Shown piece after piece: positions 32,132 through 41,046 of a stretch of DNA of 64,000 nucleotides. Positions within the stretch are counted from its first letter, which is position 1, and each line of letters opens with the position of its first letter. Source of the DNA: Kitasatospora phosalacinea (GTDB lineage Bacteria; Actinomycetota; Actinomycetes; Streptomycetales; Streptomycetaceae); NCBI RefSeq assembly GCF_000716545.1, contig NZ_JNWZ01000010.1, positions 1-64,000 on the forward strand, in the 5' to 3' direction. The translations under genes were made by a program, and so were the position numbers. The notes below the pieces were generated by a model that was given only the letters and a program-made list of their open reading frames with translations, ran no database searches and had not been told where the DNA came from.

Positions 32132-32179
32132 CCAGGACCAGGGAACGCCGGGACCGGGGAACGCCAGGGCCGGGGAGTG
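32132..32179. repeat. Three tandem 16-bp operator-like repeats
   Basis: CCAGGACCAGGGAACG (32132), CCGGGACCGGGGAACG (32148) and CCAGGGCCGGGGAGTG (32164) are head-to-tail with no gap. They lie between the divergent MmyB-type regulator and SDR genes, upstream of both starts, and are most simply explained as a repressor-binding array. Confidence 0.8.
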
Positions 32180-32323
32180 CGGGGGCCTCCCCGCGGCCGG
32201 ACGGTTCCGCGCAGGCTGGAGCGGTGCCGCTCCGAGCCGGAGCGGTGGAACCGGGGACGGTGCGCGCCGCCGTCCGCGCCGCGGCCGCGCGCCGCCGGCG
32301 CACCTGATCGAAGGGAAGACCCC

Positions 32324-33085
32324 GTGGACCTCTCCACCCGCACCGTCCTCGTCGTCGGCGGAACCTCGGGCATCGGACGGGAGCTGGCCCGCCGCTTCGC
32401 CGCCGCGGGCAGCACCGTGGCCGTCGCGGGCCGCAGCCCGCGCGCGCTCGCCGAACTCGCCGCGGAAGGCTTCGGCACGTTCGAGGTCGACGTCACCGAC
32501 GGCTCCTCCGTCACGGCCGCCCGGGACGCCGTGCTCGCCCGTCACCCGGCGCTGGACACCGTGGTGACCACGGCGGGCGTCATGCTGACGGAGGACCTGC
32601 GCGACCCCGCGCACTTCGCGGCGGCGGCGATGACGATCGACACCAACCTGCTCGGCACCATCAGGGTCGTCGACGCCTTCACCCCCCACCTGGTGGGCCG
32701 GGGCGCGGGCGCCTTCGTCACCGTCACCTCCGGCATCGCCTTCCTGCCGTTCCCGCCGATGCCCAGCTACGCCGCCTCGAAGGCCGGGGTGCACGCCTAC
32801 TCCGAGGCGCTGCGCGCGCAGCTCGACGGCACCGGGGTCGAGGTCGTCGAGCTGGTCCCGCCGGCCGTGGCCACCGCCGGACAGGAGGAGGTGAACCCGC
32901 ACGCGCTGCCGCTGGACGCCTTCGCCACCGAGGTCGTGCAGCTGCTCGGGCAGGACCCGACCCCGCGCGAGGTCCTGGTGGAGGGCGTCCTGATGCACCG
33001 CTGGGCCGAGCGCGACGGCACCTACGCCGACCTGGTCGCCCAGCGCTCCCGGGCCCTGTCCGCGCTCCCGGGCCGCCGGAGCTGA
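32324..33085 (+). CDS. Short-chain dehydrogenase/reductase
   Basis: NAD(P)-dependent oxidoreductase of 253 residues. The cofactor motif is GGTSGIGRELARR, the NAG-like motif is TTAGVM, and the catalytic residues are Ser (VTVTSGIAF) and YAASK. GTG 32324 follows AAGGGAAG. Members next to MmyB-type regulators are usually induced by quinones or other electrophiles; that is inference here. Confidence 0.93.
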   Translation: MDLSTRTVLVVGGTSGIGRELARRFAAAGSTVAVAGRSPRALAELAAEGFGTFEVDVTDGSSVTAARDAVLARHPALDTVVTTAGVMLTEDLRDPAHFAAAAMTIDTNLLGTIRVVDAFTPHLVGRGAGAFVTVTSGIAFLPFPPMPSYAASKAGVHAYSEALRAQLDGTGVEVVELVPPAVATAGQEEVNPHALPLDAFATEVVQLLGQDPTPREVLVEGVLMHRWAERDGTYADLVAQRSRALSALPGRRS

Positions 33086-33134
33086 CCGCCCCGCCCCCCC
33101 CACCGCGCGGGCGGCGGGACGGGCGGCGGGGCGG
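33086..33134. terminator. Hairpin between convergent SDR and phospholipase genes
   Basis: CCGCCCCGCC (33086-33095) pairs with GGCGGGGCGG (33125-33134); G/C-homopolymer loop. Serves both convergent genes. Confidence 0.65.
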
Positions 33135-33144
33135 GAGCGGCGCG

Positions 33145-36100
33145 TCAGCCGGTGATCGGCCGGACGTCCAGGCGGACGTGGTCGACCGCCCAGTACCAGT
33201 TGTTGCCGGCGTCGTACATCCGGAACTCCAGGGTGACCGCCCGGGCCCCGGCGGGGACGGCGAACCGCCGGGTGACGAAGGCGTTCTGGACGTCCTTGCC
33301 CGCGTTGTCGTTGCCGGTGGCGTCGCTGCTGTAGAAGACCAGCCGGGTCTCCTCGCCGGTGTCGAACACCGCCGTCACGGACGCCTTCTGCGGGGCCTCC
33401 TGCCGGTAGTGCGAGTCGAAGGCGAGGTACAGCGAGCCGGTGCCGGCCGGGACGGGGACGGCGGGGGAGACCAGGGTGGAGTCGAACCTCCCCTTGGCGG
33501 AGGGCGAGCCGGTGTCGTCCCAGTCGTCGGGGTCGGCGACGGCGAGGACGCCGAGGCCGCGGGTGAAGTCGCCGCGGTCCTGCCCGGCGGGGGCGGACCA
33601 CTCGCGCTTGGTGTGGAACGTCCAGCCCTGGAGCCGGGCGGTGCCCTGCGGCATGCCGGGCGCGTTGACCACCGACCAGCCGGCGGGGGCCTGGGCGGTC
33701 CAGCCGAGGACGCCGGAGACCGGGGCGAGCACGGGGGCGAGCGACTCGAAGTCCTCGCCGAGCAGGTGGCCCGCCATCGACGGCGCGGTGCGCCCCGCGG
33801 CCTCGCCGTCCGCGACGGCGTACCGGTCGCCGGCCGCGCCCCGGGCGGTGACCAGCAGGCGGGCGGTGCCGGAGAGCGTCGCGGGCACCCGCACCTCCCA
33901 CTCGGCGTCGGCGCTCGCGCCCGCGGCCAGCGCGGCGGGCGGCGCGCTGACCACGCTCGGGGCGGGCCACCCGGCGGGCAGCAGCGGCACGACCTCCAGG
34001 CCGGTCAGGTCGGCGGTCGCGGTGAGCCGGGCCTTCAGCCGGGCGGTCCCCCCGGGCAGCAGGACCGGCTCGTCGACGGTCGTGGACGCGGAGCCCAGCG
34101 AGACGTCCAGCACCAGCGGGTCGGCCAGGCCCATCGCCGGGTCGGTGGAGCCGACGGCCTGGTTCGGCAGCCGTCCGGCGCGCCGGAAGCGGTAGCGGGC
34201 GTCGTCCCGGGCGGTGACCACGACGTCGTACCAGCCCTCCTCGCCCACCGGCAGGTCGACCACCGCGGACTCGCCCGCGCCGAGCCGCACCTCGCGCCGC
34301 CCGCCGCCGTACGCCAGGTCGCCGACGGTCATCACCCGGCTGACGTCCGTCCGGTTGGCGACCTCCACGGCCAGCTGCCACCCGCCGCCGCCGTCCTCGG
34401 AGACCGAGGTCTCGTACGAGCCGGCCGCGTCGCCGCGAAGGTGCCACAGCGCGCCGTTCGGGCCGTGCAGGCGCAGGTCGTGCCCGTCGGGGCCGAGCTG
34501 CCAGGTGTCGGAGAGCTTGCCCTTGACGCCGAGCGTGTAGTGCCGGGGCGCGCTGCCGGGCTCGGGGTAGGCGGCGATCACGGCGCCCTGCCGCCCCGGG
34601 TTGGCCAGGTCGAGGCTGAGCACGCCCCTGCGGACCCGCGCCTTGGCCTGCAGGTGGTACGGGACGGGCCGGGCGGTGCGGGTGCCGCGCTGCTGCTGCG
34701 GGGCGCGCTGCGGCTTCGGGACGGTCGGGGCGGGCAGCCTGCCGGTGTCGGTGACCTTCTGCCGGTTGCCCGAGGTGTCGGGCAGCTCGGGCCAGACCGG
34801 CTCCTTCCCGGAGAAGTCGAAGACCTCGGTGAGGTCGCCGGTGACCGCCCGCCGCCAGGGCGAGATGTTCGGCTCGGCGACGCCGAAGCGCCGCTCCAGC
34901 AGCCGGATCACCGAGGTGTGGTCGTACACCGTGGAGTCGACCGCGCCGCCGCGCGTCCACGGCGAGACCACGACCATCGGCACCCGCACGCCCAGCCCCA
35001 TCGGGTACGGCCCGGACACCAGCGACTCCCCGGCGGGCAGCGCCGCCGACCAGCCCAGCGAGCCGTCCGCGTTCCGCACCCGGTAGCGGCCGTCCTGCCC
35101 GACCACCCGGTGGTACGTCGAGCCGCCCTTCGACACCCGCACCACCACCTCGCCGTCCACCGGCACGGTGGAGGCGCCGCGCCCGGCGGCCAGCGGCGGC
35201 ACGGGCGGCAGCTGGTGGTCGAAGAAGCCGCCGTGCTCGTCGTAGTTGAGGATGAACACGGTCTTCGCCCACACCTCCGGGTTGGCGGCCAGCGCCGCCA
35301 GCAGCCGGGCGGTCAGGTGCTCGCCGTTCGGCGGCGCGTAGTTGGCGTGCTCGGACAGCGCGGCGGGCGCGACCAGCCAGGACACCTGCGGCAGCCGGTC
35401 CTCGCGCACGTCGGTGGCGAACGCCTCCACCAGCGCGTCGCCCATCGCGAACGGGTCGCCCTTCTTCGCCGGGTCGCCGACCGCCCGCAGCCCGCGCTCG
35501 TACAGCGCCGAACCCGGCTTCGCCCGGATGAAGCCGGTGAACCAGGCCAGCGCGTTGTCGTCGAAGTTGTCCAGCGCCTGGTAGGTGCGCCAGCTGATCC
35601 CGGCCCGCTCCAGCCGCTCCGCGTAGGTGGTCCACTCGAAGCCCGCCGCGGGCTCGGAGTTGTCGGTCACCGGGGTGTCGCGGACGGTGCCGCCGCTGGT
35701 GCCCGTCATCAGGTGCTCGCGGTTGGTGTTGGTGTTGCACTGCACCGAGGCGTAGTACGCGTCGCAGGTGGTGAACGCCGAGGCCAGCGCGTGGTAGAAG
35801 GGCATGTCGGCGCTCTCGTAGTACCCCTGGCCGAGCCAGCCGGAGGAGCGCCGGGTCACCGAGCCGTCCGCCAGGCCGTCGTTCCAGGCGTTCATCGAGT
35901 CGACGAACCCGAACGCGGGCGCCCCCTGCTGGTACGCGCTGGTGTGGGCGGCGTTCATCGGGTACGGCAGCAGGTAGCCCTCGGGCCGGGACGGATCGGG
36001 CTGGTGGAACACCGAGCGGCCGTTGACGCCGCGCACCGCCGCGCGGTCGCCGAAGCCGCGCACGCCGGGCAGGGTGCCGAAGTAGTGGTCGAACGCCCGG

Positions 36101-36258
36101 TTCTCCTGCATGAGGACGACGACGTGCTGGATGTCCTCCAGCCTGCCGGGCCTGGCGGGGGCGGCCAGCGCCTGACGGACGCTCAGTGGCAGCGCGGACA
36201 GCACGGCCGCGGCGGCGGCGCCGCCCAGCAGGGTGCGGCGGGACAGTTCGGGACTCAT
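33145..36258 (-). CDS. Secreted phosphocholine-type phospholipase C with extra C-terminal domains
   Basis: Exported phosphoesterase of 1037 residues. Tat signal peptide: SRRTLLGG then a hydrophobic stretch ending ALAAP. The catalytic domain starts at QHVVVLMQENRAFDHYFG and contains DNSEPAAGFEWTTY, YDEHGGFFDH and PMVVVSPWTRGG. Two bacterial PLC C-terminal (DUF756) repeats follow (about 560-740). The usual enzyme ends near 700; here about 300 further residues form an NPCBM-associated-like beta domain (LLPGGTARLKARLTATADL) and a final jelly-roll-like module. ATG 36258 has GAGGAG upstream. Probably phosphate-regulated in life, but I see no clear PHO box. Confidence 0.92.
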   Translation of the reverse strand: MSPELSRRTLLGGAAAAAVLSALPLSVRQALAAPARPGRLEDIQHVVVLMQENRAFDHYFGTLPGVRGFGDRAAVRGVNGRSVFHQPDPSRPEGYLLPYPMNAAHTSAYQQGAPAFGFVDSMNAWNDGLADGSVTRRSSGWLGQGYYESADMPFYHALASAFTTCDAYYASVQCNTNTNREHLMTGTSGGTVRDTPVTDNSEPAAGFEWTTYAERLERAGISWRTYQALDNFDDNALAWFTGFIRAKPGSALYERGLRAVGDPAKKGDPFAMGDALVEAFATDVREDRLPQVSWLVAPAALSEHANYAPPNGEHLTARLLAALAANPEVWAKTVFILNYDEHGGFFDHQLPPVPPLAAGRGASTVPVDGEVVVRVSKGGSTYHRVVGQDGRYRVRNADGSLGWSAALPAGESLVSGPYPMGLGVRVPMVVVSPWTRGGAVDSTVYDHTSVIRLLERRFGVAEPNISPWRRAVTGDLTEVFDFSGKEPVWPELPDTSGNRQKVTDTGRLPAPTVPKPQRAPQQQRGTRTARPVPYHLQAKARVRRGVLSLDLANPGRQGAVIAAYPEPGSAPRHYTLGVKGKLSDTWQLGPDGHDLRLHGPNGALWHLRGDAAGSYETSVSEDGGGGWQLAVEVANRTDVSRVMTVGDLAYGGGRREVRLGAGESAVVDLPVGEEGWYDVVVTARDDARYRFRRAGRLPNQAVGSTDPAMGLADPLVLDVSLGSASTTVDEPVLLPGGTARLKARLTATADLTGLEVVPLLPAGWPAPSVVSAPPAALAAGASADAEWEVRVPATLSGTARLLVTARGAAGDRYAVADGEAAGRTAPSMAGHLLGEDFESLAPVLAPVSGVLGWTAQAPAGWSVVNAPGMPQGTARLQGWTFHTKREWSAPAGQDRGDFTRGLGVLAVADPDDWDDTGSPSAKGRFDSTLVSPAVPVPAGTGSLYLAFDSHYRQEAPQKASVTAVFDTGEETRLVFYSSDATGNDNAGKDVQNAFVTRRFAVPAGARAVTLEFRMYDAGNNWYWAVDHVRLDVRPITG

Positions 36259-36448
36259 CGGTGGCTCCTCGTGCGCGGTGCCGGGCTCCGTTGCTCCCGG
36301 CCGCGACCATTGGTAGGCGGCGCAGGTGGACCGCAACGGTGCGGCGGATGACGCGCGGATGACACCCGAGGCAAAACCTGTACAGACATCTTGGGGCCCG
36401 GAGCGGCCCCCGGAGCCGCTCCCGATCCTGACCGGACGTCAACCTCGC

Positions 36449-36454
36449 TACGGT
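36449..36454 (+). promoter_or_regulatory. -10 element of leaderless P-loop kinase-like gene
   Basis: TACGGT six bases before ATG 36461; no Shine-Dalgarno. Confidence 0.6.
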
Positions 36455-36460
36455 GGGCGG

Positions 36461-37060
36461 ATGATGACCGTACTGGTGAACGGCCTGCCCGGCTCGGGCA
36501 AGAGCACCCTCGGCCGGGCCCTGGCCGTCGAACTCGGCCTCCCGCTGTTCGGCAAGGACACCGTCAAGGAGGTGCTCGCCGACCGCCTCGCCCCGCTGCG
36601 CACCCCCGCCCACGACCGATGGGAGTGGAGCCGGCTGCTTGGCGCCGCCGCCGGCGAGACGCTCTGGGCGCTGCTGCGCGACGCCCGCGGCGCGGCCGTG
36701 CTGGAGGCGCCCTGGCTCGGCGAGCCGGCGCGCCGGATCGTCCGGGCCGGGCTGGACGCCGCCGGGGTCGCCGCCGCGCAGGAGGTCTGGTGCGAGCTCC
36801 CGGCGGCCATGGCCCGCCGCCGCTTCGAGGCGCGGGTGCCGCACCGGCACCCCGTCCACCCCGAGCGCCCCGGCGAGCCCGACGACCGCTGGGCGGCGTG
36901 GTCCCGCGCGGCCGCCCCGCTCGCCCTCGGCCCCGTCCACCGCGTCGACACCGCCGGCCCGGTCGACGTCCCCGCCCTGGCCGCGGCGCTGCGCCGGATG
37001 GGCCCCGCGAATTCCGGTGACGAGCCCGCCCCGCTGGAGGTAAGCTTCAAAAGTCAGTAG
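36461..37060 (+). CDS. P-loop NTPase, small-molecule kinase or zeta-toxin-like
   Basis: Protein of 199 residues. Walker A is GLPGSGKSTLGRAL; PLFGKDTVKEVLAD follows in the place where such kinases bind substrate. It resembles AAA_33 kinases (gluconate, shikimate or nucleoside-like) and also the zeta-toxin fold. No antitoxin is adjacent, so a toxin is unlikely. A second in-frame ATG directly follows the first. Function unknown. Confidence 0.85.
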   Translation: MMTVLVNGLPGSGKSTLGRALAVELGLPLFGKDTVKEVLADRLAPLRTPAHDRWEWSRLLGAAAGETLWALLRDARGAAVLEAPWLGEPARRIVRAGLDAAGVAAAQEVWCELPAAMARRRFEARVPHRHPVHPERPGEPDDRWAAWSRAAAPLALGPVHRVDTAGPVDVPALAAALRRMGPANSGDEPAPLEVSFKSQ

Positions 37061-37087
37061 AGACCATTACATCCCTGGAGCGTGCCC

Positions 37088-37801
37088 GTGCCCGACGACG
37101 CCACCGTCCCCGAACTCGTCCGGGCCTGGACCAACGGCTGGGCGGTCTCCCGCGGCGCTGCCGACCCCGTCCCCGAACCCTGGGGCTGGAGCATCGACGT
37201 CGGCCAGGCCCGCCAGGTGCGGCGCCACGTGCTGCCCGCCCCTGCGGAGGAGGAGGTCCGCAAGCTCGCCGGCGGCACCACCGCCCCCTGGACGTGGCTC
37301 AAGCTGTTCGCCGAGGACGAGCGCGTCCTGCCCTGGATCGGACGCGGCTGGCACCAGGACATCCCCGGGTACCTGATGACCCTCCCGCTCCGCCCCGTGA
37401 CCGGGCGCCCCGCCGTCCCGGCCGGCTACCGGATCACCACCTGGAGCCGGGGCGGCACCGTCCGCGCCCTGATCCGCACCGCCGACGGCGCCTTCGCCGC
37501 CCGCGGCCAGATCGCCCTCGCCCCCGCCACCCCGCTCGGCGGCCGGGTGGACGCCCCGCTGCTCGCCGTCGCCGACCAGATCGAGACCGCCCCCGAGCAC
37601 CGCCGCCGCGGCCTCGGCTCGGCCCTGATGCGCACCCTGCAGGGCGAGGCGCACGCGGCCGGCGCGCGCACCGCCCTGCTGGTCGGCACCACCGAGGGCC
37701 GCGCCCTCTACACCAGCCTCGGGTGGACGTCGCGCTCCCCGATGGTCAGCCTCTGGTACGACCCGGCGACGCCCACCGCCCGCCCGTCCGGCGGCTCCTG
37801 A
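37088..37801 (+). CDS. GNAT-family N-acetyltransferase
   Basis: Protein of 237 residues. The C-terminal half is a GNAT domain (ADQIETAPEHRRRGLGSALMRTLQ with the RRGLGSA acetyl-CoA loop, then TEGRALYTSLGWT). The first 110 residues are a second, degenerate GNAT-like half. GTG 37088 is preferred over 37082 since GGAG (37077-37080) is then seven bases away. Substrate unknown. Confidence 0.88.
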   Translation: MPDDATVPELVRAWTNGWAVSRGAADPVPEPWGWSIDVGQARQVRRHVLPAPAEEEVRKLAGGTTAPWTWLKLFAEDERVLPWIGRGWHQDIPGYLMTLPLRPVTGRPAVPAGYRITTWSRGGTVRALIRTADGAFAARGQIALAPATPLGGRVDAPLLAVADQIETAPEHRRRGLGSALMRTLQGEAHAAGARTALLVGTTEGRALYTSLGWTSRSPMVSLWYDPATPTARPSGGS

Positions 37802-37811
37802 CGTCGGCGCA

Positions 37812-37879
37812 CCCGTCCCCGGACGCGCCGGTGCCCGCCGGGAGGGCGCACTCCGGGCGGGCACCGAGCGGGGGACGGG
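37812..37879. terminator. Nested double hairpin between convergent genes
   Basis: Outer 9-bp stem CCCGTCCCC / GGGGACGGG (37812-37820, 37871-37879) encloses an inner 11-bp stem (37829-37839 / 37856-37866). Separates GNAT (+) and DUF5999 (-). Confidence 0.8.
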
Positions 37880-37902
37880 CGGGGGAGCGGGAGCGGGAGG
37901 CT

Positions 37903-38094
37903 TCAGGCGGCGATCAGCAGGCTCCGGCGGGGGGCGATCACCCGGCCGTCCGGCAGCAGCTCACCGGTGTCGTCGAACAGCAGCACCCCGTTGCACAGCA
38001 GGCTCCAGCCCTGCTCGGGGTGGCGCGCGACCGGCACGGCCGCCTCGCGGTCAGCCGAATCGGCGGACGGACACTCGGTTCGGTGCTGGCACAT
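37903..38094 (-). CDS. DUF5999 small protein
   Basis: A 63-residue protein beginning MCQHRTECPSADSADREAA and containing EQGWSLLCNGVLLFDDTGELLPDG, the diagnostic pattern of DUF5999, common and highly conserved in Streptomyces. Its cysteines (2, 8, 34) might bind a metal; role unknown. ATG 38094 has GAGG upstream in an AT-richer leader, suggesting a strong own promoter. Confidence 0.92.
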   Translation of the reverse strand: MCQHRTECPSADSADREAAVPVARHPEQGWSLLCNGVLLFDDTGELLPDGRVIAPRRSLLIAA

Positions 38095-38292
38095 CCTTGT
38101 ACCTCGCTTCGCTGAAAACTTGCACCGGATCAGGTGTGAACCGGCGTCAGCCGGGTAGGACGATTGGTCCTCCACCCGACCGACACCAGTGTCCGACTCC
38201 GCGGGCGCTCGCGCAGCCATTTGGTGACATGCGCCACAGAAGAGGACGCGAGATCACCCGACCGGGCGGGAGGCGAACGGATCCGCGCACGA

Positions 38293-38340
38293 ACGGGCCA
38301 TGCCGGACCGATCCGATCGGATCAGTGCGGCATGGCCCGT
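38293..38340. terminator. 48-bp two-tier inverted repeat
   Basis: A 13-bp stem ACGGGCCATGCCG / CGGCATGGCCCGT encloses a perfect 14-base palindrome GATCCGATCGGATC (38310-38323). It lies 40 bp downstream of the minus-strand gene ending at 38381 and is most likely its terminator. Confidence 0.8.
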
Positions 38341-38380
38341 CCGGGTGGTGCGGGGCCCTCCCGCCGGCCGGCCCGGCGCG

Positions 38381-39073
38381 TCAGCCGATCAGCGCGGTCG
38401 CCCGCGCGGCGGGCGAGCGCTCCAATCGGGCCAGCAGCTCGGCGGCGGGCAGCGCCTGGTGCGCCGCCACCCCGAGCGGCGCCGGGGCCAGCGGGATCAG
38501 CAGGTCCTCCCCGGGGCGGCCGCCGTGCAGCCACAGCGCCGAGGCGTAGTGCTCGGGCAGCGGCAGCAGCCGGGGCTCGTAGCGCGCGGGCGCGCCGTGG
38601 GCGAGCTGCCAGGCCTGGCGCAGCGCCCGCACGGTGGAGTCCAGGAACGGGCCGGCGCTCAGGTGGGAGAAGGCCGGGCCGTCCGGGCCGTCGACCACCT
38701 CGGCGGCGGCCACCACCCCGTCCAGTCCGTCCTCGCTGAACTCGCCGACGGTCAGTGGCGGATGCTCCGCCCCGCCGGGGCCGGCGCCCGCGCAGCCGCC
38801 GTGCCCGCAGGGGGCGGTCGCGGCCTCCCCGGGGGAGGTCTCGCACAGCAGGAAGCGCCAGCCGGTGCACTCGGCCCCGGCCAGCCGGGACGCGGGGCCG
38901 CTCTCGGCGGGCCCGGCCAGGGCGTGGACGGGCAGCGCGAGCAGCGGCCGGGGGCGACCGGCGCTATGGCGCAGGACGGCGGCCGAGGAGGGCGGGAGCT
39001 CCGCCTCCGGGGCGAGGGCGCGGCGCACGGCGCGCAGCGCGCCGTCCGGGGGCTGGATCAGGTGCAGGGTCAT
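38381..39073 (-). CDS. Hypothetical protein with small Cys/His-rich insert
   Basis: A 230-residue protein I do not recognise. It begins MTLHLIQPPDGALRAVRRAL and has a Cys/His-rich insert (CGHGGCAGAGPGG) around residues 88-100 and a hydrophobic, Leu-rich C-terminus. No signal peptide. GGAGAGG precedes ATG 39073. Codon pattern and a strong downstream hairpin support a real gene. Confidence 0.75.
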   Translation of the reverse strand: MTLHLIQPPDGALRAVRRALAPEAELPPSSAAVLRHSAGRPRPLLALPVHALAGPAESGPASRLAGAECTGWRFLLCETSPGEAATAPCGHGGCAGAGPGGAEHPPLTVGEFSEDGLDGVVAAAEVVDGPDGPAFSHLSAGPFLDSTVRALRQAWQLAHGAPARYEPRLLPLPEHYASALWLHGGRPGEDLLIPLAPAPLGVAAHQALPAAELLARLERSPAARATALIG

Positions 39074-39444
39074 GGCTGGTCGCCTCTCCGTGCGTGATCG
39101 GCGCGCCGTCGCGGCATACCGGCATGGCGTCGACTGAGGGAGGCGTCTGGGCCGTGTCCGGTTGTGCATGGGCGCCGAGTGGGGTGGGCGGGTCGTCGAC
39201 GAGAGCCCCTCGGCATCGTGGGTGTCTCGGACGGCCCTGACCGGGCCTGAGCGGCGTGCGAATTCCATTCGAACAGGTGCGCAGGGTGACCTTCATATCA
39301 CGTTCAGTTGTGCCGCACAAGTCGAGCCATGGCTGACTCTCCGTCAGGAACCGCTCCTCGTGCGGGTGTTCGGATCGCGGGCTATCGATCTTCGACCGGG
39401 GCATGATGCTGGGGCACTGTCGACCGAGGGGAGGGAAGGCACCC
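39074..39444. other. 371-bp divergent intergenic region
   Basis: No gene found. It separates the hypothetical gene (-) from the glutamate-cysteine-ligase-like gene (+). An AT-rich block at 39255-39340 is the likely promoter area and holds the dyad CGAAT-TCC-ATTCG. Confidence 0.55.
39259..39271. promoter_or_regulatory. CGAAT-TCC-ATTCG dyad
   Basis: Perfect 5-3-5 inverted repeat in the AT-rich part of the divergent promoter region; possible operator. Confidence 0.4.
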
Positions 39445-40944
39445 GTGGGCGAGAAGGTCGTGGCGACCAGGGCGGAGCTGGCCGACCGGCAGCTGTACCG
39501 CCGCAAGCTCCAGTCCTGTCTGGACGTGCTGGAGCGGATGCTCGGGGAGGAACGGTTCGACCGCCCCAAAGCGATGATGGGCCTGGAGATCGAGCTGAAC
39601 CTGGCCGACGAGCAGGGCCTGCCGGTGCTCGGCAACGAGCAGGTGCTGGACGCGATCTCCTCCGCGGACTTCCAGACCGAGCTGGGCCGGTTCAACATCG
39701 AGGTCAACGTCGCCCCCCGCCGCCTGAGCGGCCACGTCTTCGAGGACCTGCGCGAGGAGCTGGACACCGCCCTGCGCTACGCCGACCGGCGGGCCGCCGA
39801 GGCGGGCGCCCGGATCGTGATGGTCGGCATCCTGCCCACCCTCGACCTGGAGCACGCCGGGCTGGACGCGATGAGCCGCAACGACCGCTACAGCCTGCTC
39901 AGCGACCAGATCCTGGCCGCCCGCGGCGAGGACATCGCACTCGACATCGACGGCGTGGAGCGCCTGGCCGTCGACTCGGTCTCGATGGTCGCCGAGGCCG
40001 CCGCCACCTCGCTGCAACTGCACCTGCAGGTCACCCCCGCCCGGTTCGCCTCGGTGTGGAACGCGGCCCAGGCGATCTGCGGCGCGCAGCTCGCGCTCGG
40101 CGCCAACTCCCCGTTCCTGTTCGGCCGCGAGCTGTGGCGCGAGACCCGCCCGGTGCTGTTCCAGCAGGCCTGCGACACCCGTTCGGCCGAGCTCAAGGCC
40201 CAGGGCGTGCGCCCCATCACCTGGTTCGGGGAGCGCTGGGTGGACTCCGCGCTCGACCTGTTCGCCGAGAACCTGCGCTACTTCCCGGCGCTGCTGCCGA
40301 TCTGCGACGACGAGGACCCGGTCAAGGTGCTCTCCTCCGGCGGCGTCCCCCGGCTCGGCGAGATGCGGCTGCACAACGGCACCATCTACCGCTGGAACCG
40401 CCCCGTGTACGACGTCGCCGACGGCGTCGCCCACCTGCGGGTGGAGAACCGCTGCCTGCCCGCCGGCCCGACCGTGGTCGACACGCTGGCCAACGCCGCC
40501 TTCTACTACGGCCTGGTCCGCGCCCTGGCCGAGCAGCCCCGCCCGATCTGGACCAGGCTCCCCTTCGAACTGGCCGACCAGAACTTCCGCAGCGGCGCCC
40601 GGCACGGCATCGACGCCGTCCAGTGGTGGCCCCGCACCGGCCGCGGCGCCCGCGGCCAGGTCGAACTGCCGGCCACCGACCTGGTGCTGAACGAACTGCT
40701 GCCGCTGGCCCAGCAGGGCCTGGACGACTGGGGCATCGAGGCCCGCGACCGGGACCGCTACCTCGGCATCATCGAGCAGCGCTGCCTGCGCCGCACCAAC
40801 GGCGCCGCCTGGCAGGCCGCCACCGTGCACCGGTTGCGCGAGCACCACAACCTCGGCCCGAACGAGGCGATCGCGACCATGACCCGCCGCTACGTCGAGT
40901 GCATGCGCACCGGCGAACCGGTGCACACCTGGCCGGTCGGCTGA
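39445..40944 (+). CDS. Glutamate-cysteine ligase family (carboxylate-amine ligase)
   Basis: ATP-dependent carboxylate-amine ligase of 499 residues, GCS2 family. Family segments: MMGLEIELNLADEQGLPVL, ELGRFNIEVNVAPR, ALGANSPFLFGRELWRETRP, MRLHNGTIYRWNRP and HLRVENRCLPAGPT. GTG 39445 follows GGGAAGG. The enzyme would join glutamate or a similar acid to an amine or amino acid; actinobacteria use mycothiol, so it need not make glutathione. Ends at a 11-bp hairpin. No partner genes. Confidence 0.88.
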   Translation: MGEKVVATRAELADRQLYRRKLQSCLDVLERMLGEERFDRPKAMMGLEIELNLADEQGLPVLGNEQVLDAISSADFQTELGRFNIEVNVAPRRLSGHVFEDLREELDTALRYADRRAAEAGARIVMVGILPTLDLEHAGLDAMSRNDRYSLLSDQILAARGEDIALDIDGVERLAVDSVSMVAEAAATSLQLHLQVTPARFASVWNAAQAICGAQLALGANSPFLFGRELWRETRPVLFQQACDTRSAELKAQGVRPITWFGERWVDSALDLFAENLRYFPALLPICDDEDPVKVLSSGGVPRLGEMRLHNGTIYRWNRPVYDVADGVAHLRVENRCLPAGPTVVDTLANAAFYYGLVRALAEQPRPIWTRLPFELADQNFRSGARHGIDAVQWWPRTGRGARGQVELPATDLVLNELLPLAQQGLDDWGIEARDRDRYLGIIEQRCLRRTNGAAWQAATVHRLREHHNLGPNEAIATMTRRYVECMRTGEPVHTWPVG

Positions 40945-40955
40945 GCCGCGGGTGG

Positions 40956-40987
40956 GCTTTCACGGGCGGCTCATCTGCCTGTGAAAG
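40956..40987 (+). terminator. Hairpin after glutamate-cysteine-ligase-like gene
   Basis: CTTTCACGGGC (40957-40967) pairs with GCCTGTGAAAG (40977-40987), one G-U pair, nine-base loop. Confidence 0.6.
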
Positions 40988-41046
40988 GATGATCGGCCCG
41001 GGGCGGCAGCACCGCCCCGGACCGACCGTCCGCCCCCGGGAGACCC

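Noticed and set aside
36461..37060. Zeta-toxin
   Set aside because: P-loop and fold would fit, but no antitoxin gene is adjacent and general kinases fit equally well.
37057..37072. GTAGAGACCATTACAT as a third dre-like box
   Set aside because: The central CTAG is missing and the dyad is not kept; resemblance is limited to AGACCATT.
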